Origin: Clostridiales bacterium
GTDB taxonomy: Bacteria; Bacillota; Clostridia; Saccharofermentanales; Saccharofermentanaceae
Direction of reading: 5' to 3'
NCBI GenBank assembly: GCA_017620475.1
Contig: JAFZQI010000049.1
Span: forward strand, 1-58,436
Length of the DNA stretch: 58,436 bases
The position numbers were made by a program, and so were the translations under genes. The notes under the pieces are model-generated. The model searched no databases. It worked only from the letters and a program-made list of their open reading frames with translations, and had not been told where the DNA came from. Positions 1 to 8,528 of the stretch are shown piece after piece. How positions within the stretch are numbered: the first letter of the stretch is position 1; every line of letters starts with the position of its first letter.

Positions 1-24
1 GAGCCAGGATCAAACTCTCAATAA
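1..24 (-). rRNA. 16S ribosomal RNA, 5' end only (partial)
   Basis: The first bases are the reverse complement of the highly conserved 16S 5' sequence AGAGTTTGATCCTGGCTC, so a 16S gene begins here and runs out of the window to the left on the minus strand. The mature 5' end is placed near base 24 by analogy with other bacteria and may be off by a few bases. The roughly 145 bases upstream (25-170) are the transcribed rRNA leader, downstream of the promoter at 173-201. Confidence 0.93.
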
Positions 25-172
25 AATCTTGAGAGCCTTTTGGCTCTTTGTTTACTTGTTTTTCAACTCTATGAATTGAACTTTTGGCTCGTATTTAAGT
101 AGTAATTACTTTCTGCTCTTCTATTCAATTTTCAAGGTCCGTGGCGCCGCGCTCTTCGCGAAGCGCTTAACT

Positions 173-201
173 ATATTATCACGGGACCTAGGTACTGTCA
201 A
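173..201 (-). promoter_or_regulatory. rRNA operon promoter
   Basis: On the minus strand there is a perfect -35 box TTGACA (201-196), a 17-base spacer and a -10 box TAATAT (178-173), reading into the 16S gene. This is close to the sigma-A consensus, as expected for an rRNA operon. The 25-170 leader that follows contains the GC-rich palindrome around 145-166. A weaker TTGACG near 284-289 could be part of a second upstream promoter, but its -10 is poor. The rest of 202-534 is AT-rich and shows no gene. Confidence 0.85.
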
Positions 202-534
202 CACATTTTTTGATAAATCTCAAAGAATTATTTTTGCACCCGCTAACGCCGCAATATCAAGCATTTTCGCACACTTCTATCTGTCCGTCAAACATTTCAT
301 TTATATTTCGAAGGAATTCTTCTGCCGAGAGATCACCCTTCCGGTAAAGTGGCCGGTGCTTTTATATATACATTAGTAATATTTGTCGTGTTCATCCGGC
401 TGACTTTATCTCTGATCGAACTTGATTATTCATCTTGCATACTAGCACTTTATATTTTCGTGTGCTTTTCGCATATCTCGAAATGCATTTTGGGACCATG
501 ATTTATGCATATAATGCTTTTTGCATTTATGCCG

Positions 535-563
535 TTGTCATTGTATCTTTTTCATATTAAAAT
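535..563 (+). promoter_or_regulatory. Promoter of the lactate/malate dehydrogenase gene
   Basis: TTGTCA (535-540) and TAAAAT (558-563) are separated by exactly 17 bases, with transcription expected to start near 570 and a roughly 90-base leader before the ATG at 661. It is divergent from the rRNA promoter. Confidence 0.7.
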
Positions 564-660
564 ACGCTTGCCAGATTTTCGAGATGGTGCTTTTTTATGT
601 CTTTGCGCCCTTTTGGAATGAGAGTAAATTCAATGAAGAATTTTGGGAGTTGGTACGAAA

Positions 661-1614
661 ATGAAGATTAAACATGGTTCCAAGGTAGCGATTATCGGCG
701 CCGGTGCAGTCGGATCCTCGATCGCTTTTGCAATGGCGATCCAGCAGCTCTGCACAGAGCTTGTCATGATTGATGTAAATCAGGACAAAGCCAAGGGTGA
801 GGCTCTTGATATCAGTCACGGACTTCCTTTCCTCGGTCAGATGGACATCTACGCAGGTGATTATTCTGACGTTAAGGATTGCGACCTGATCATCATCACC
901 GCAGGTATTCCGAGAAAGCCGGGCGAGACCCGTCTCGATCTTGCTAAGAAGAATGTCGGTCTTGCCAAGAAGATCACAGAGAGCATCATGGAGTATTACA
1001 CAACAGGTAACATCCTGGTGGTTTCCAATCCGGTCGATGTACTTACCTACATGATCGCGAAGTGGTCCGGTCTTCCGAGAAACAGAGTCCTCGGTTCCGG
1101 TACCGTTCTTGACAGCGCACGTTTCCGTATTCTCATCTCCCAGAAATTAGATATCGACGTACGTAATGTTCACGGATACATTATCGGTGAACATGGCGAC
1201 TCCCAGCTTCCGGCCTGGAGCGCTACGAACATCGCCGGTCTTTCCATCGATGATTATTCTAAGACAACAGGTATTCCCTTTACACAGGCTGACCGTATCG
1301 AGATTGCCGAGAAGACACGCTTCTCCGGCGCAGAGGTGATCAAGCTTAAGGGTGCTACTTTCGATGGTATCGCTGTTTCTGTTTCCACGATCGCTAAGTC
1401 CCTCCTTAAGGGCGAGAACACGATCCGTACCGTCGGCAGCGTTCTTCAGGGCGAATATGGCATCCAGGATGTTGCGACAAACGTTCCGACCATCATCGGT
1501 GCTGACGGTGTCGAGAAGGTCCTAGAGCTGGATCTGGATCCTCAGGAGCTCCGCTTCCTGCAGGCTTCTGCCGAATCCGTAAAGAAGATCCTTGCCGAGG
1601 TAAGAGATCTCTGA
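661..1614 (+). CDS. L-lactate/malate dehydrogenase family protein
   Basis: This NAD-dependent 2-hydroxyacid dehydrogenase of the LDH/MDH superfamily (317 aa) interconverts a 2-keto acid and its L-hydroxy acid in the cytoplasm, recycling NADH in fermentation. The Rossmann motif GAGAVGSS lies at about residues 13-20, and the catalytic histidine is H178 in IGEHGDS. The active-site loop reads AGIPRKPGETR. Arg85 stands where LDHs usually have Gln and MDHs have Arg, so malate/oxaloacetate may be the real substrate although the rest of the protein is LDH-like. The ATG at 661 is chosen because GGGAG at 645-649 precedes it; a TTG at 643 would add six residues. It is monocistronic, with its own promoter and terminator. 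Confidence 0.9.
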   Translation: MKIKHGSKVAIIGAGAVGSSIAFAMAIQQLCTELVMIDVNQDKAKGEALDISHGLPFLGQMDIYAGDYSDVKDCDLIIITAGIPRKPGETRLDLAKKNVGLAKKITESIMEYYTTGNILVVSNPVDVLTYMIAKWSGLPRNRVLGSGTVLDSARFRILISQKLDIDVRNVHGYIIGEHGDSQLPAWSATNIAGLSIDDYSKTTGIPFTQADRIEIAEKTRFSGAEVIKLKGATFDGIAVSVSTIAKSLLKGENTIRTVGSVLQGEYGIQDVATNVPTIIGADGVEKVLELDLDPQELRFLQASAESVKKILAEVRDL

Positions 1615-1673
1615 TCCCAAACGCCGGCCACTTCTGGCGCTAAGGCGTCGTGGCTGACACAGAACAGAACAAT

Positions 1674-1710
1674 AAACCCGCAAAGCAGGAAATCAGCTTT
1701 GCGGGTTTTC
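1674..1710 (+). terminator. Rho-independent terminator after the dehydrogenase gene
   Basis: The perfect 13-bp arms AAACCCGCAAAGC (1674-1686) and GCTTTGCGGGTTT (1696-1708) enclose a 9-base loop and are followed by a T-rich run. The sequence is symmetrical enough to serve also as a weaker stop for the carboxypeptidase gene arriving from the other strand. Confidence 0.9.
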
Positions 1711-1775
1711 TTTTTATGTCAGAGTATATGCAGGGTTTTCGCTTAGACTATCACTCTCGCGCCTTCGGAAAGAAA

Positions 1776-3308
1776 TCAGAAGCGTACTTTCCGGATACCC
1801 ATTCTCTTTCTTCTCTTGCGGTTCTTACTGACAGAGACGACCGTAAGGATGATCAGCGCCACAGCGACAAGGCCGAGCACGATCAGTACGATCATTAATA
1901 CCGGATGCTCTTCAAAGAGCGAACCTTCCTCTTTCTCTACAGCCGGTGTAGGAGTTGCTGCAGTCTCAGTAGCTACTGTGGCATCCGTTTCCGACGGTTC
2001 TGTCGCATTGGGATCATCGTGTCCGGAGATGGTAACATAGGCTCTCTCCCCTGTCGGACCTTCTCCTGCAGGAGCATTATATCCGCGGTTATCTACAACA
2101 TTGCCATCGATACGATGCGTCGGATCATTCGCCCAGCAACGGAGATTCGCTTCTCTGACGACAGCGGCCACATAGACCGTCTGGTGGTCTGCCAGGTCGT
2201 AAGGGATCCCGCACACACAGGTGATGATCTCGTGCCCGTTCTCATTAATGGTCAGAAGAGTCATACCGGTACCCGCGGCTTTGGTTGTTCCGGTCTTTCC
2301 TCCAAATACCTTGGCGCAATGAGCGTCTTCACCGATGATCCACGGGTCGGTCAGAAGATTGTTCGTGTTCTTCACCACTTTCCATCCGTCAAAGGAATGC
2401 TTATTGTCTGCTTTGAAGAAATGGGTCGGTGTACTGATGACCGTACAGAAATCCTCGAAATGCAATGCATAGTCAAACATCATGGACAGATCTTTGGCCG
2501 TCGTATAATGCTTCTCATGCTGCAGGCCGTTCGGATTCATGAAGTGAGAATTCGTAAGGCCGAGGTCACGGATCTTCATGTTCGCAATATAGGCAAACTG
2601 GCCTATCAGCGAAAAAGTATTCGGATCTTCCGTGGCAGGGCTCCCATCCGCCGGCGGGGTAGGTACCGGAGTCGTGGTAGGGAGTGCGCCACGTTCCGTC
2701 TTGTGGTGCTTCGCAATCTCCTCAGCCAGAACATTGGCCGCATCGTTTCCGGAAGGAAGCATCAAGCCAAAATACAATTCATTAGCTTCGATCTCCTCAC
2801 CGGTCACCAGGCCCATCATGGTTGAGTTCGGTGTCGTCGCGTCCATTGCGGTCTTACTTACCGTGATGACTTCCGTCGGATCAAGATATTCCATCGCCAG
2901 CGCAAGTGTCAGGATCTTGGTCATACTGGCCGGATAGATGCGCTTGTCTTCATTCATCGCAAGCAGCACCTCTCCCGTTGTTCTGTCATAACAATAGTAA
3001 GAAGCACACTGGACCTGATCCAGGGAAGGAAGCTGCAGATCCATCTGGCCGACGCCTTTTGAGGAGCCATCGACGGCGAAAGGATCATTCGTCTCCACTG
3101 TCGCCGCACTGGTTTCCGGCTCGGCTACGATCTGCGCAGCGGTATCACTCGATCCGGCCACAGATTCGGAAGTTTCCGGATCAAATGCCAGGAGTCCCGT
3201 CTTGGGAATGCCTGCGAAAATGACTGCCAGCATGAGTATGGCGGACAGAACTACATGGTTCCTTTTTCCCGCCTTCCGGGCGGCTGTCGCACATGGTCTG
3301 TGTGTCAT
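1776..3308 (-). CDS. D-alanyl-D-alanine carboxypeptidase (peptidase S11, DacF-like)
   Basis: This penicillin-binding protein trims the terminal D-Ala from peptidoglycan stem peptides outside the membrane. It has 510 aa. An N-terminal hydrophobic segment (about 19-34) acts as signal or anchor. The serine-protease motifs are S128-M-T-K131, S186-G-N188 and K338-T-G. A Pro/Thr-rich insert lies at about 208-230. A C-terminal membrane helix (about 470-492) ends in a basic tail, so the protein seems anchored at the C-terminus rather than by an amphipathic helix. Its start codon overlaps the gyrA stop by 4 bases, which implies translational coupling with gyrase, an unusual partner for a cell-wall enzyme. 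Confidence 0.9.
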   Translation of the reverse strand: MTHRPCATAARKAGKRNHVVLSAILMLAVIFAGIPKTGLLAFDPETSESVAGSSDTAAQIVAEPETSAATVETNDPFAVDGSSKGVGQMDLQLPSLDQVQCASYYCYDRTTGEVLLAMNEDKRIYPASMTKILTLALAMEYLDPTEVITVSKTAMDATTPNSTMMGLVTGEEIEANELYFGLMLPSGNDAANVLAEEIAKHHKTERGALPTTTPVPTPPADGSPATEDPNTFSLIGQFAYIANMKIRDLGLTNSHFMNPNGLQHEKHYTTAKDLSMMFDYALHFEDFCTVISTPTHFFKADNKHSFDGWKVVKNTNNLLTDPWIIGEDAHCAKVFGGKTGTTKAAGTGMTLLTINENGHEIITCVCGIPYDLADHQTVYVAAVVREANLRCWANDPTHRIDGNVVDNRGYNAPAGEGPTGERAYVTISGHDDPNATEPSETDATVATETAATPTPAVEKEEGSLFEEHPVLMIVLIVLGLVAVALIILTVVSVSKNRKRRKRMGIRKVRF

Positions 3309-5908
3309 GATTCCGGATTCTCCTCTGTCGTTTCGTTATCGGAATTCAGCGCCTCGCCATCCGCCTCTCCTTCCGGAGATTCTTCTTCCGGCTCTTCGTG
3401 ATCGACAATGGCCACATCTACGATCAGGCTGTCCTTGCTTCTCATAAGTGTTACACCCTGGGTAACGCGGGACAGGACAGGGATCTCCTTAGCCCACAGA
3501 CGGATCACGATGCCGTCATTATTGATGATGAGGATATCCTTATCGTCATCTACAAGAAGTGCGCGGACCAAAGGTCCTGTCTTGTCCGTGATACGATAGG
3601 TCATCAGACCCTTACCGCCACGGGACTGAACACGATACTCTTCCATCTCGGTGCGTTTGCCGAAGCCCTTCTCAGCAACAACAAGAAGATTCCTGTTCTC
3701 GACGACAGGTGCCATCCCGATGACTTCATCACCGGCTTTGAGCGTAATACCTTTTACGCCCATGGTGTTACGGCCGGTACTTCTGACACCGTTCTCATCG
3801 AAACGGATCGACATACCCGTCTTCGTAACGAGAACGATCTCCTGCTGACCGTCTGTCATATGTACGCCGACCAGCTCGTCATCTTCACGGATATTAATGG
3901 CGATCAGACCGCTGCGGTTGATACGGGAATAATCCGTTAACGGTGTCTTCTTGACGATACCTTCTCTTGTCGCCATCGTAAGGTAGGCACCGGACTCGAA
4001 ATCCTTGATCGGGATGATCGTTCTGATCTTCTCATCGGCTTCGAGCTGCAGAAGGTTAACTACTGCGGTACCCTTGGCGGAACGTCCTGCCTCCGGAACC
4101 TGATAGCCCTTCATGCGGAAGACGCGTCCTCTGTTCGTGAAGCACAGGAGGAAGTCATGGGTCGAAGATGTGATGATCTTCGTGACATAGTCCTCTTCGT
4201 GGGTAGCCAGGCCGGAAATGCCGCGGCCGCCACGATGCTGGCTTCTGTATGTGTCGATCGGGCAGCGCTTGACGTAACCAAGATGCGTCAGCGTGATAAC
4301 GATCTGTTCTTCCTGGATCAGCGACTCATCATCGATCTCATCCTCATCCGGCGGACCGATCTCGGTTCTGCGGTCTTCGTAATACTTCCGCTTGATTTCC
4401 AGGATCTCATCCTTGATGACCTTCCGAAGAAGTGTCTCATCGTCGATGACGTTACGGAAATATGCAATACGCTCGTCGAGCTCTTTGGCTTCTGCCTCGA
4501 GTTTCTCTCTTTCCAGACCGGTCAGTCGGCCGAGCCGCATATCCACGATATGCTGAGCCTGCTTATCGGAGAATCCGAAACGCTCACACAGTCTCTGCTT
4601 CGCCTGATCCTCGGTTCTGCTGGAACGGATGATGGAGATGACCTCATCGATATTGTCGATAGCAATCAAAAGGCCTTCAACGATATGCTTGCGGGCCAGT
4701 GCTTTTTCCAAATCGTACTTGGTACGGCGGAGGACTACATCTTCCTGGTGGGCGATGTAATACGTGAGGGCATCCATCAGGTTGATGGTCTTCGGCTCAA
4801 GGCGTCCTTCCTTATCCGGTACAAGCGCGAGCATATTAGCACAGAATGCATCCTGGATCTGGGAGTTCTTATAGAGCTGATTGAGAACGACATTCGCATT
4901 GGCATCACGGCGAAGCTCAATGACGATACGGACTTTCTCGTTACGGTCGGACTCATCACGGATGTCGGAGATGCCTTCGATCTTCTTCTCCTTGACCAAT
5001 TCGGCAATACGTTCAATAAGGCGGGCCTTGTTGACCATGTAGGGCAGGTCATGCACGATGATACGGGCACGGCCGTTGGACATTACTTCGATATCGGTAT
5101 GCGCGCGGACAACGATACGGCCCTTACCGGTCCTGTATGTGTCGCTGATGCCCCGGCGTCCGAGGATCATACCGCCTGTCGGGAAGTCAGGACCTTTGAT
5201 GACTGTCATCAGGTCCTCGATCGTTGCTTCCGGATTATCCAGCAGCATAACGACGCCATCGATTACCTCGCCCATATTATGCGGCGGGATATTCGTGGCC
5301 ATACCTACGGCAATACCTACAGAACCATTCACCAGAAGGTTCGGGAAACGTGAAGGAAGCGCCACCGGCTCGACATCGTGCTCGTCAAAGTTCGGGCGGA
5401 AATCGACCGTACCCTTGTTGATGTCGCTCATCATTTCCATGGCGACTTTCTGCAGTCTTGCCTCCGTATAACGGTAAGCAGCCGGCGGGTCACCGTCCAT
5501 GGAACCGAAGTTACCATGACCTTCAACCAGCATGTAACGCATGGAGAAATCCTGGGCCAGACGAACAAGTGCATCATATACGGATGCGTCACCGTGCGGA
5601 TGGAAACGTCCGAGCACGTCACCTACGGTGGTGGCGCACTTACGGTACGGCTTATCCGGCGTAAAGCCCTGGGTGAACATGGAATACAGTATTCTTCTGT
5701 GAACCGGCTTCAAACCGTCACGGATGTCCGGCAAAGCACGGTCAGAGATAACGCTCATCGCATAGTCGATGAACGACTTTTTCATTTCTTTTTCCAGATC
5801 GACCGGGATGATCGTGGTCTGCTCAGAGCAGAAGATCGCGTCCACTTCGGCTTCCTGCTGTTTGCGCAGGTCCTTGCCCGAAAGCGGCTCGTTTGTAGAA
5901 TCAGACAT
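3305..5908 (-). CDS. gyrA: DNA gyrase subunit A
   Basis: This is the DNA-cleaving subunit of gyrase, which introduces negative supercoils together with GyrB. It has 867 aa. The winged-helix/tower region includes the quinolone pocket HPHGDASVYD (103-112), and the catalytic tyrosine is Y147 in AYRYTEA. The C-terminal beta-pinwheel carries the GyrA box QHRGGRG, which separates it from topoisomerase IV ParC. There is an N-terminal extension of about 25 residues relative to E. coli. Residue 108, the equivalent of E. coli Ser83, is Ala. A GGGAGG site precedes the ATG. No gyrB is adjacent; the gene leads a two-gene unit with the carboxypeptidase. Confidence 0.97.
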   Translation of the reverse strand: MSDSTNEPLSGKDLRKQQEAEVDAIFCSEQTTIIPVDLEKEMKKSFIDYAMSVISDRALPDIRDGLKPVHRRILYSMFTQGFTPDKPYRKCATTVGDVLGRFHPHGDASVYDALVRLAQDFSMRYMLVEGHGNFGSMDGDPPAAYRYTEARLQKVAMEMMSDINKGTVDFRPNFDEHDVEPVALPSRFPNLLVNGSVGIAVGMATNIPPHNMGEVIDGVVMLLDNPEATIEDLMTVIKGPDFPTGGMILGRRGISDTYRTGKGRIVVRAHTDIEVMSNGRARIIVHDLPYMVNKARLIERIAELVKEKKIEGISDIRDESDRNEKVRIVIELRRDANANVVLNQLYKNSQIQDAFCANMLALVPDKEGRLEPKTINLMDALTYYIAHQEDVVLRRTKYDLEKALARKHIVEGLLIAIDNIDEVISIIRSSRTEDQAKQRLCERFGFSDKQAQHIVDMRLGRLTGLEREKLEAEAKELDERIAYFRNVIDDETLLRKVIKDEILEIKRKYYEDRRTEIGPPDEDEIDDESLIQEEQIVITLTHLGYVKRCPIDTYRSQHRGGRGISGLATHEEDYVTKIITSSTHDFLLCFTNRGRVFRMKGYQVPEAGRSAKGTAVVNLLQLEADEKIRTIIPIKDFESGAYLTMATREGIVKKTPLTDYSRINRSGLIAINIREDDELVGVHMTDGQQEIVLVTKTGMSIRFDENGVRSTGRNTMGVKGITLKAGDEVIGMAPVVENRNLLVVAEKGFGKRTEMEEYRVQSRGGKGLMTYRITDKTGPLVRALLVDDDKDILIINNDGIVIRLWAKEIPVLSRVTQGVTLMRSKDSLIVDVAIVDHEEPEEESPEGEADGEALNSDNETTEENPES

Positions 5909-6034
5909 TCGTCTTCCTCCCTTATATACCTTAATAATACAATTACCAATCTATTTTACCACAAGATGTCGTTTTTCGGTGGTCAAAAACAAGTTTTTTG
6001 TATAGAATGATTCGTGTATTTTTCTTTGAAAAAT

Positions 6035-6063
6035 TGCAACGAATTGAAACCGTATCTCGTCTA
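6035..6063 (+). promoter_or_regulatory. Candidate ECF-type (autoregulated) promoter
   Basis: TGCAAC (6035-6040) and CGTCTA (6058-6063) are 17 bases apart. An AAC-containing -35 and a CGTC-type -10 are typical of promoters read by ECF sigma factors, and this one lies just upstream of an ECF sigma gene. It would put the transcript start near 6070, which excludes the upstream ATG/TTG codons and supports the start at 6088. Confidence 0.5.
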
Positions 6064-6087
6064 ATTAGTGAGGCAGAAAGAACCGTT

Positions 6088-6669
6088 ATGGTAATGGAAG
6101 GCACAACAGAATCCGGCGGAAAGCCGATCCTCGATGTGGAAGAGCTTTTCCGGCTATATGGTAATGATGTACTTCGTATGTGCACCGTATATCTGGGCAA
6201 GCAGAGTCTGGCCGAGGATGCTTTTCAGGATGTGTTCGTGAAGATCATGACACGTGCAGATTCCTACCGCGGAGACAGTGATATCAAGTACTGGATCCTG
6301 TCCATCGCCAGAAACGTGTGTCTGGATTATCTGAAGTCCTCCTACATGAAACGGACGAGTTTTCTGGGAGATCTTCTGGATAAGACAAAGCCGCAAAGCG
6401 AAGAGAAGAAACGGATCAAACCGCTTCCGGGTAACCCCGTTGAAGACCGGCTGATCGATGCGCTGGATGACAGCAATCCCCTTCTTACCGCGGTACAGGC
6501 GCTGCCTTCAAAATACAAGGATGTGATCCTGCTTCGTTTCTATTTTGATATGGATAACGAAGCCATCGCCAAACAGCTCGGCATCACGGAAAGCACGGTA
6601 AGAAGCCGTCTGATGCGGGCCCGGGCGAAACTAAAAGACTGGGGAAAGGGGAAAGAAGATGTTTGGTGA
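6088..6669 (+). CDS. RNA polymerase sigma factor, ECF (sigma-70) family
   Basis: This is an alternative sigma factor that redirects RNA polymerase, probably in response to an envelope signal. It has 193 aa from the chosen ATG. Sigma region 2 covers about residues 20-85, with the conserved LAEDAFQDVFVKI and a YWILSIARN segment. Region 4 is at the C-terminus, with the recognition helix in GITESTVRSRLMRARAKL. The open frame reaches 30 codons further upstream, but those would lie over the candidate promoter. GTGAGG near 6069-6074 is a fair ribosome site; the ATG at 6094 is an alternative. It overlaps the next gene by 11 bases, the usual sigma/anti-sigma arrangement. Confidence 0.9.
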   Translation: MVMEGTTESGGKPILDVEELFRLYGNDVLRMCTVYLGKQSLAEDAFQDVFVKIMTRADSYRGDSDIKYWILSIARNVCLDYLKSSYMKRTSFLGDLLDKTKPQSEEKKRIKPLPGNPVEDRLIDALDDSNPLLTAVQALPSKYKDVILLRFYFDMDNEAIAKQLGITESTVRSRLMRARAKLKDWGKGKEDVW

Positions 6670-7528
6670 CGATTTTAAGAAAAGCTTAGAACCGATCAAG
6701 ACCTCCGATGAACTTCTGGAAAAGACCAGAAAGGCCATCGAACAGGCGCGTCTTGAAAAGGCTTCTGAATCTCTTACGGCATCTTCCCGTCCTGTTCGCC
6801 GCCGTTCTCAGATGTCCTATTTTCTCATGGCAGCCGTTCCGATCGCTTGTGTGATCCTTATTATGGGCGGAGTGTTCTTCCTTCTGCCGAAAATGAGCAA
6901 ATCGAAAAAGTCCGATACCAAGAGCAAGGCGGACGGTGGAAAGCGTTATGCAAAGCAGGAAGCGGCAGTGGCAGCAGATTTGGATCTTGCCGTGGAAAAT
7001 GTAGTAGGAGTGGATAACTATATCTCAAATGAGCTTTCTGAAGATTCTCCGGATACGCAGAAGGATTCCGTTGACGCGCGGGAGAATGGCGGGGATGCCG
7101 AATCTGAAAGAGCCGTCTATGATGAGACCACAGCCGGTCTTCCCGCTGAAGCCTCTTCCGACAAGTTCAGCAGCAATCTATTTGCTCAGGCCGGAGATTA
7201 TACGATCTGCATTTCATCTGACAAGCAGTCTCTCCTGCTTATGGTCTCCTCCGAATCTAAAAACCTCCTTCCTTCCGGAAAGGATCAGAATGACGACTCG
7301 ATTCCGGTTATCTCCCATATCACCGGATCCTATCCCGAAGGCGAGAACGATCTTGAGATCATCGGTGTAGATTACGACGAAGCCCTTCAGCGCGTTTATA
7401 TCACGGTGTCCAATTTCCCGAGCGGAAATCCGCATGGTGAATACATCCTTCTGTCATGGGAATTTAAAGACGGAGAGTTCATCGGCAACGAACCGAAGAT
7501 CGAATACATCGAGGAATTTGACAGATAA
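6659..7528 (+). CDS. Putative membrane-bound anti-sigma factor
   Basis: This 289-residue protein has a cytoplasmic N-terminus (about 1-55, rich in Glu/Lys), one membrane helix (about 57-79) and an extracytoplasmic C-terminal part of some 200 residues. No characterised domain is recognised in the outer part, and the N-terminus lacks an obvious zinc-binding anti-sigma motif (H-x3-C-x2-C). Position and topology, not sequence similarity, suggest that it holds the ECF sigma factor at the membrane. It starts inside the sigma gene after a strong GGGGAAAG site. It ends one base from the stop of the convergent transporter gene, leaving no room for a separate terminator. Confidence 0.7.
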   Translation: MFGDDFKKSLEPIKTSDELLEKTRKAIEQARLEKASESLTASSRPVRRRSQMSYFLMAAVPIACVILIMGGVFFLLPKMSKSKKSDTKSKADGGKRYAKQEAAVAADLDLAVENVVGVDNYISNELSEDSPDTQKDSVDARENGGDAESERAVYDETTAGLPAEASSDKFSSNLFAQAGDYTICISSDKQSLLLMVSSESKNLLPSGKDQNDDSIPVISHITGSYPEGENDLEIIGVDYDEALQRVYITVSNFPSGNPHGEYILLSWEFKDGEFIGNEPKIEYIEEFDR

Positions 7529-7529
7529 A

Positions 7530-8528
7530 TCAGAATACCTTATCCACAATGAATACCCACAAGGGAAGCGTACAAACCGATAAAGCCGTAGTCAGAAATA
7601 CACTCTGCGCGGCTTTTATTGAGTCTGATCCGACATTCATGGCAATGATCGTTGTCGAAGCTGCCGCAGGAAGCGCACAATAAATGACACACATCTTCAC
7701 AAGTATCGGATCCGGAGAAATAAAGCGCGTCAGAATAAACATAAGTCCGAGGGCTATGGCCGGAGCTGCAAGCAGGCGCAGCGCTGTCAGATGCCAAATG
7801 CGTCCGTTCTTTATTGCTTCACGTATCGGCACTTCCGCAAGTCTCATTCCACAAAGAGCCATGCCCATAGGGGTAACAACCGCCGCAATTGCAGAAATAC
7901 TGTTCATCACCGGGGAAGGAAGCGGACCGGGAAGGAAACTCAGTGCAAAGCCGATCGGGATCGCCAGCACAGGCGCGGAAAGAAGGACTTTACGGATCTC
8001 TTTTCCCACCTTTACATTTGCGGAAGGAGACGTCGCATCAGGCGAAGTACCCGGGTTGGATGAGACATCTTCCGCAGCACGCTTCGCCGTTGCCAGGATC
8101 AGAGGGGATACCACATAGAAAAGGATCCGTACCGGAATCGTATAGGCGGCAATATAGAGACTGCCCTTCTCCCCGTACAGCGCTTCGATGATCGGGAACG
8201 CCATAAAGGTAAAGTTCACAAACATCAGATCGACGGTCGTGATCTTGGCCATATCATCTTTCTTACGAAGGAACATATTAAATCCACTTCCGAAAAGGAA
8301 CATGACGCCGATCGTACCCAGACTGATCAGGATCAGCATGCCCATCTCTCCGATATTGGAAAGATCGGCAGACATCATGGCCTTTAAGACAACGCAGGTA
8401 AATCCGAAGTGATACAGGAAATTGCCCAGCGATTGGGGAAACTTCTCATCGACCAGATGGATCTTTCTTGCGAAGAATCCGACGCCCATCAGAAGCGTCA
8501 TTTGAATAGCCAGATATACTGCAGTCAT
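7530..8528 (-). CDS. Auxin efflux carrier (AEC) family transporter
   Basis: This is a secondary transporter of the AEC family in the cell membrane, 332 aa with about ten hydrophobic helices in two halves joined by a polar stretch near residues 160-180 (GTSPDATSPSANV). Bacterial members have been linked to export of organic acids such as malate, but the substrate here is unknown. The conserved family pattern of small residues and prolines in the last third (YCALPAAASTTIIAMNVG) is visible. It overlaps rsmG by 4 bases and is the last gene of the rpmH operon, an odd fit among RNA-modification genes. Confidence 0.87.
   Translation of the reverse strand: MTAVYLAIQMTLLMGVGFFARKIHLVDEKFPQSLGNFLYHFGFTCVVLKAMMSADLSNIGEMGMLILISLGTIGVMFLFGSGFNMFLRKKDDMAKITTVDLMFVNFTFMAFPIIEALYGEKGSLYIAAYTIPVRILFYVVSPLILATAKRAAEDVSSNPGTSPDATSPSANVKVGKEIRKVLLSAPVLAIPIGFALSFLPGPLPSPVMNSISAIAAVVTPMGMALCGMRLAEVPIREAIKNGRIWHLTALRLLAAPAIALGLMFILTRFISPDPILVKMCVIYCALPAAASTTIIAMNVGSDSIKAAQSVFLTTALSVCTLPLWVFIVDKVF

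Noticed and set aside
284..289. TTGACG on the minus strand as a second rRNA promoter
   Set aside because: The hexamer 17 bases downstream (GAAAAT) is a poor -10; without mapping it is not strong enough to list.
4157..5353. 398-codon plus-strand open frame
   Set aside because: It is a shadow of gyrA.
7540..7548. Perfect DnaA box TTATCCACA
   Set aside because: It lies alone inside the 3' end of the AEC transporter gene with no cluster of boxes or AT-rich unwinding element, so it is not evidence for an origin.
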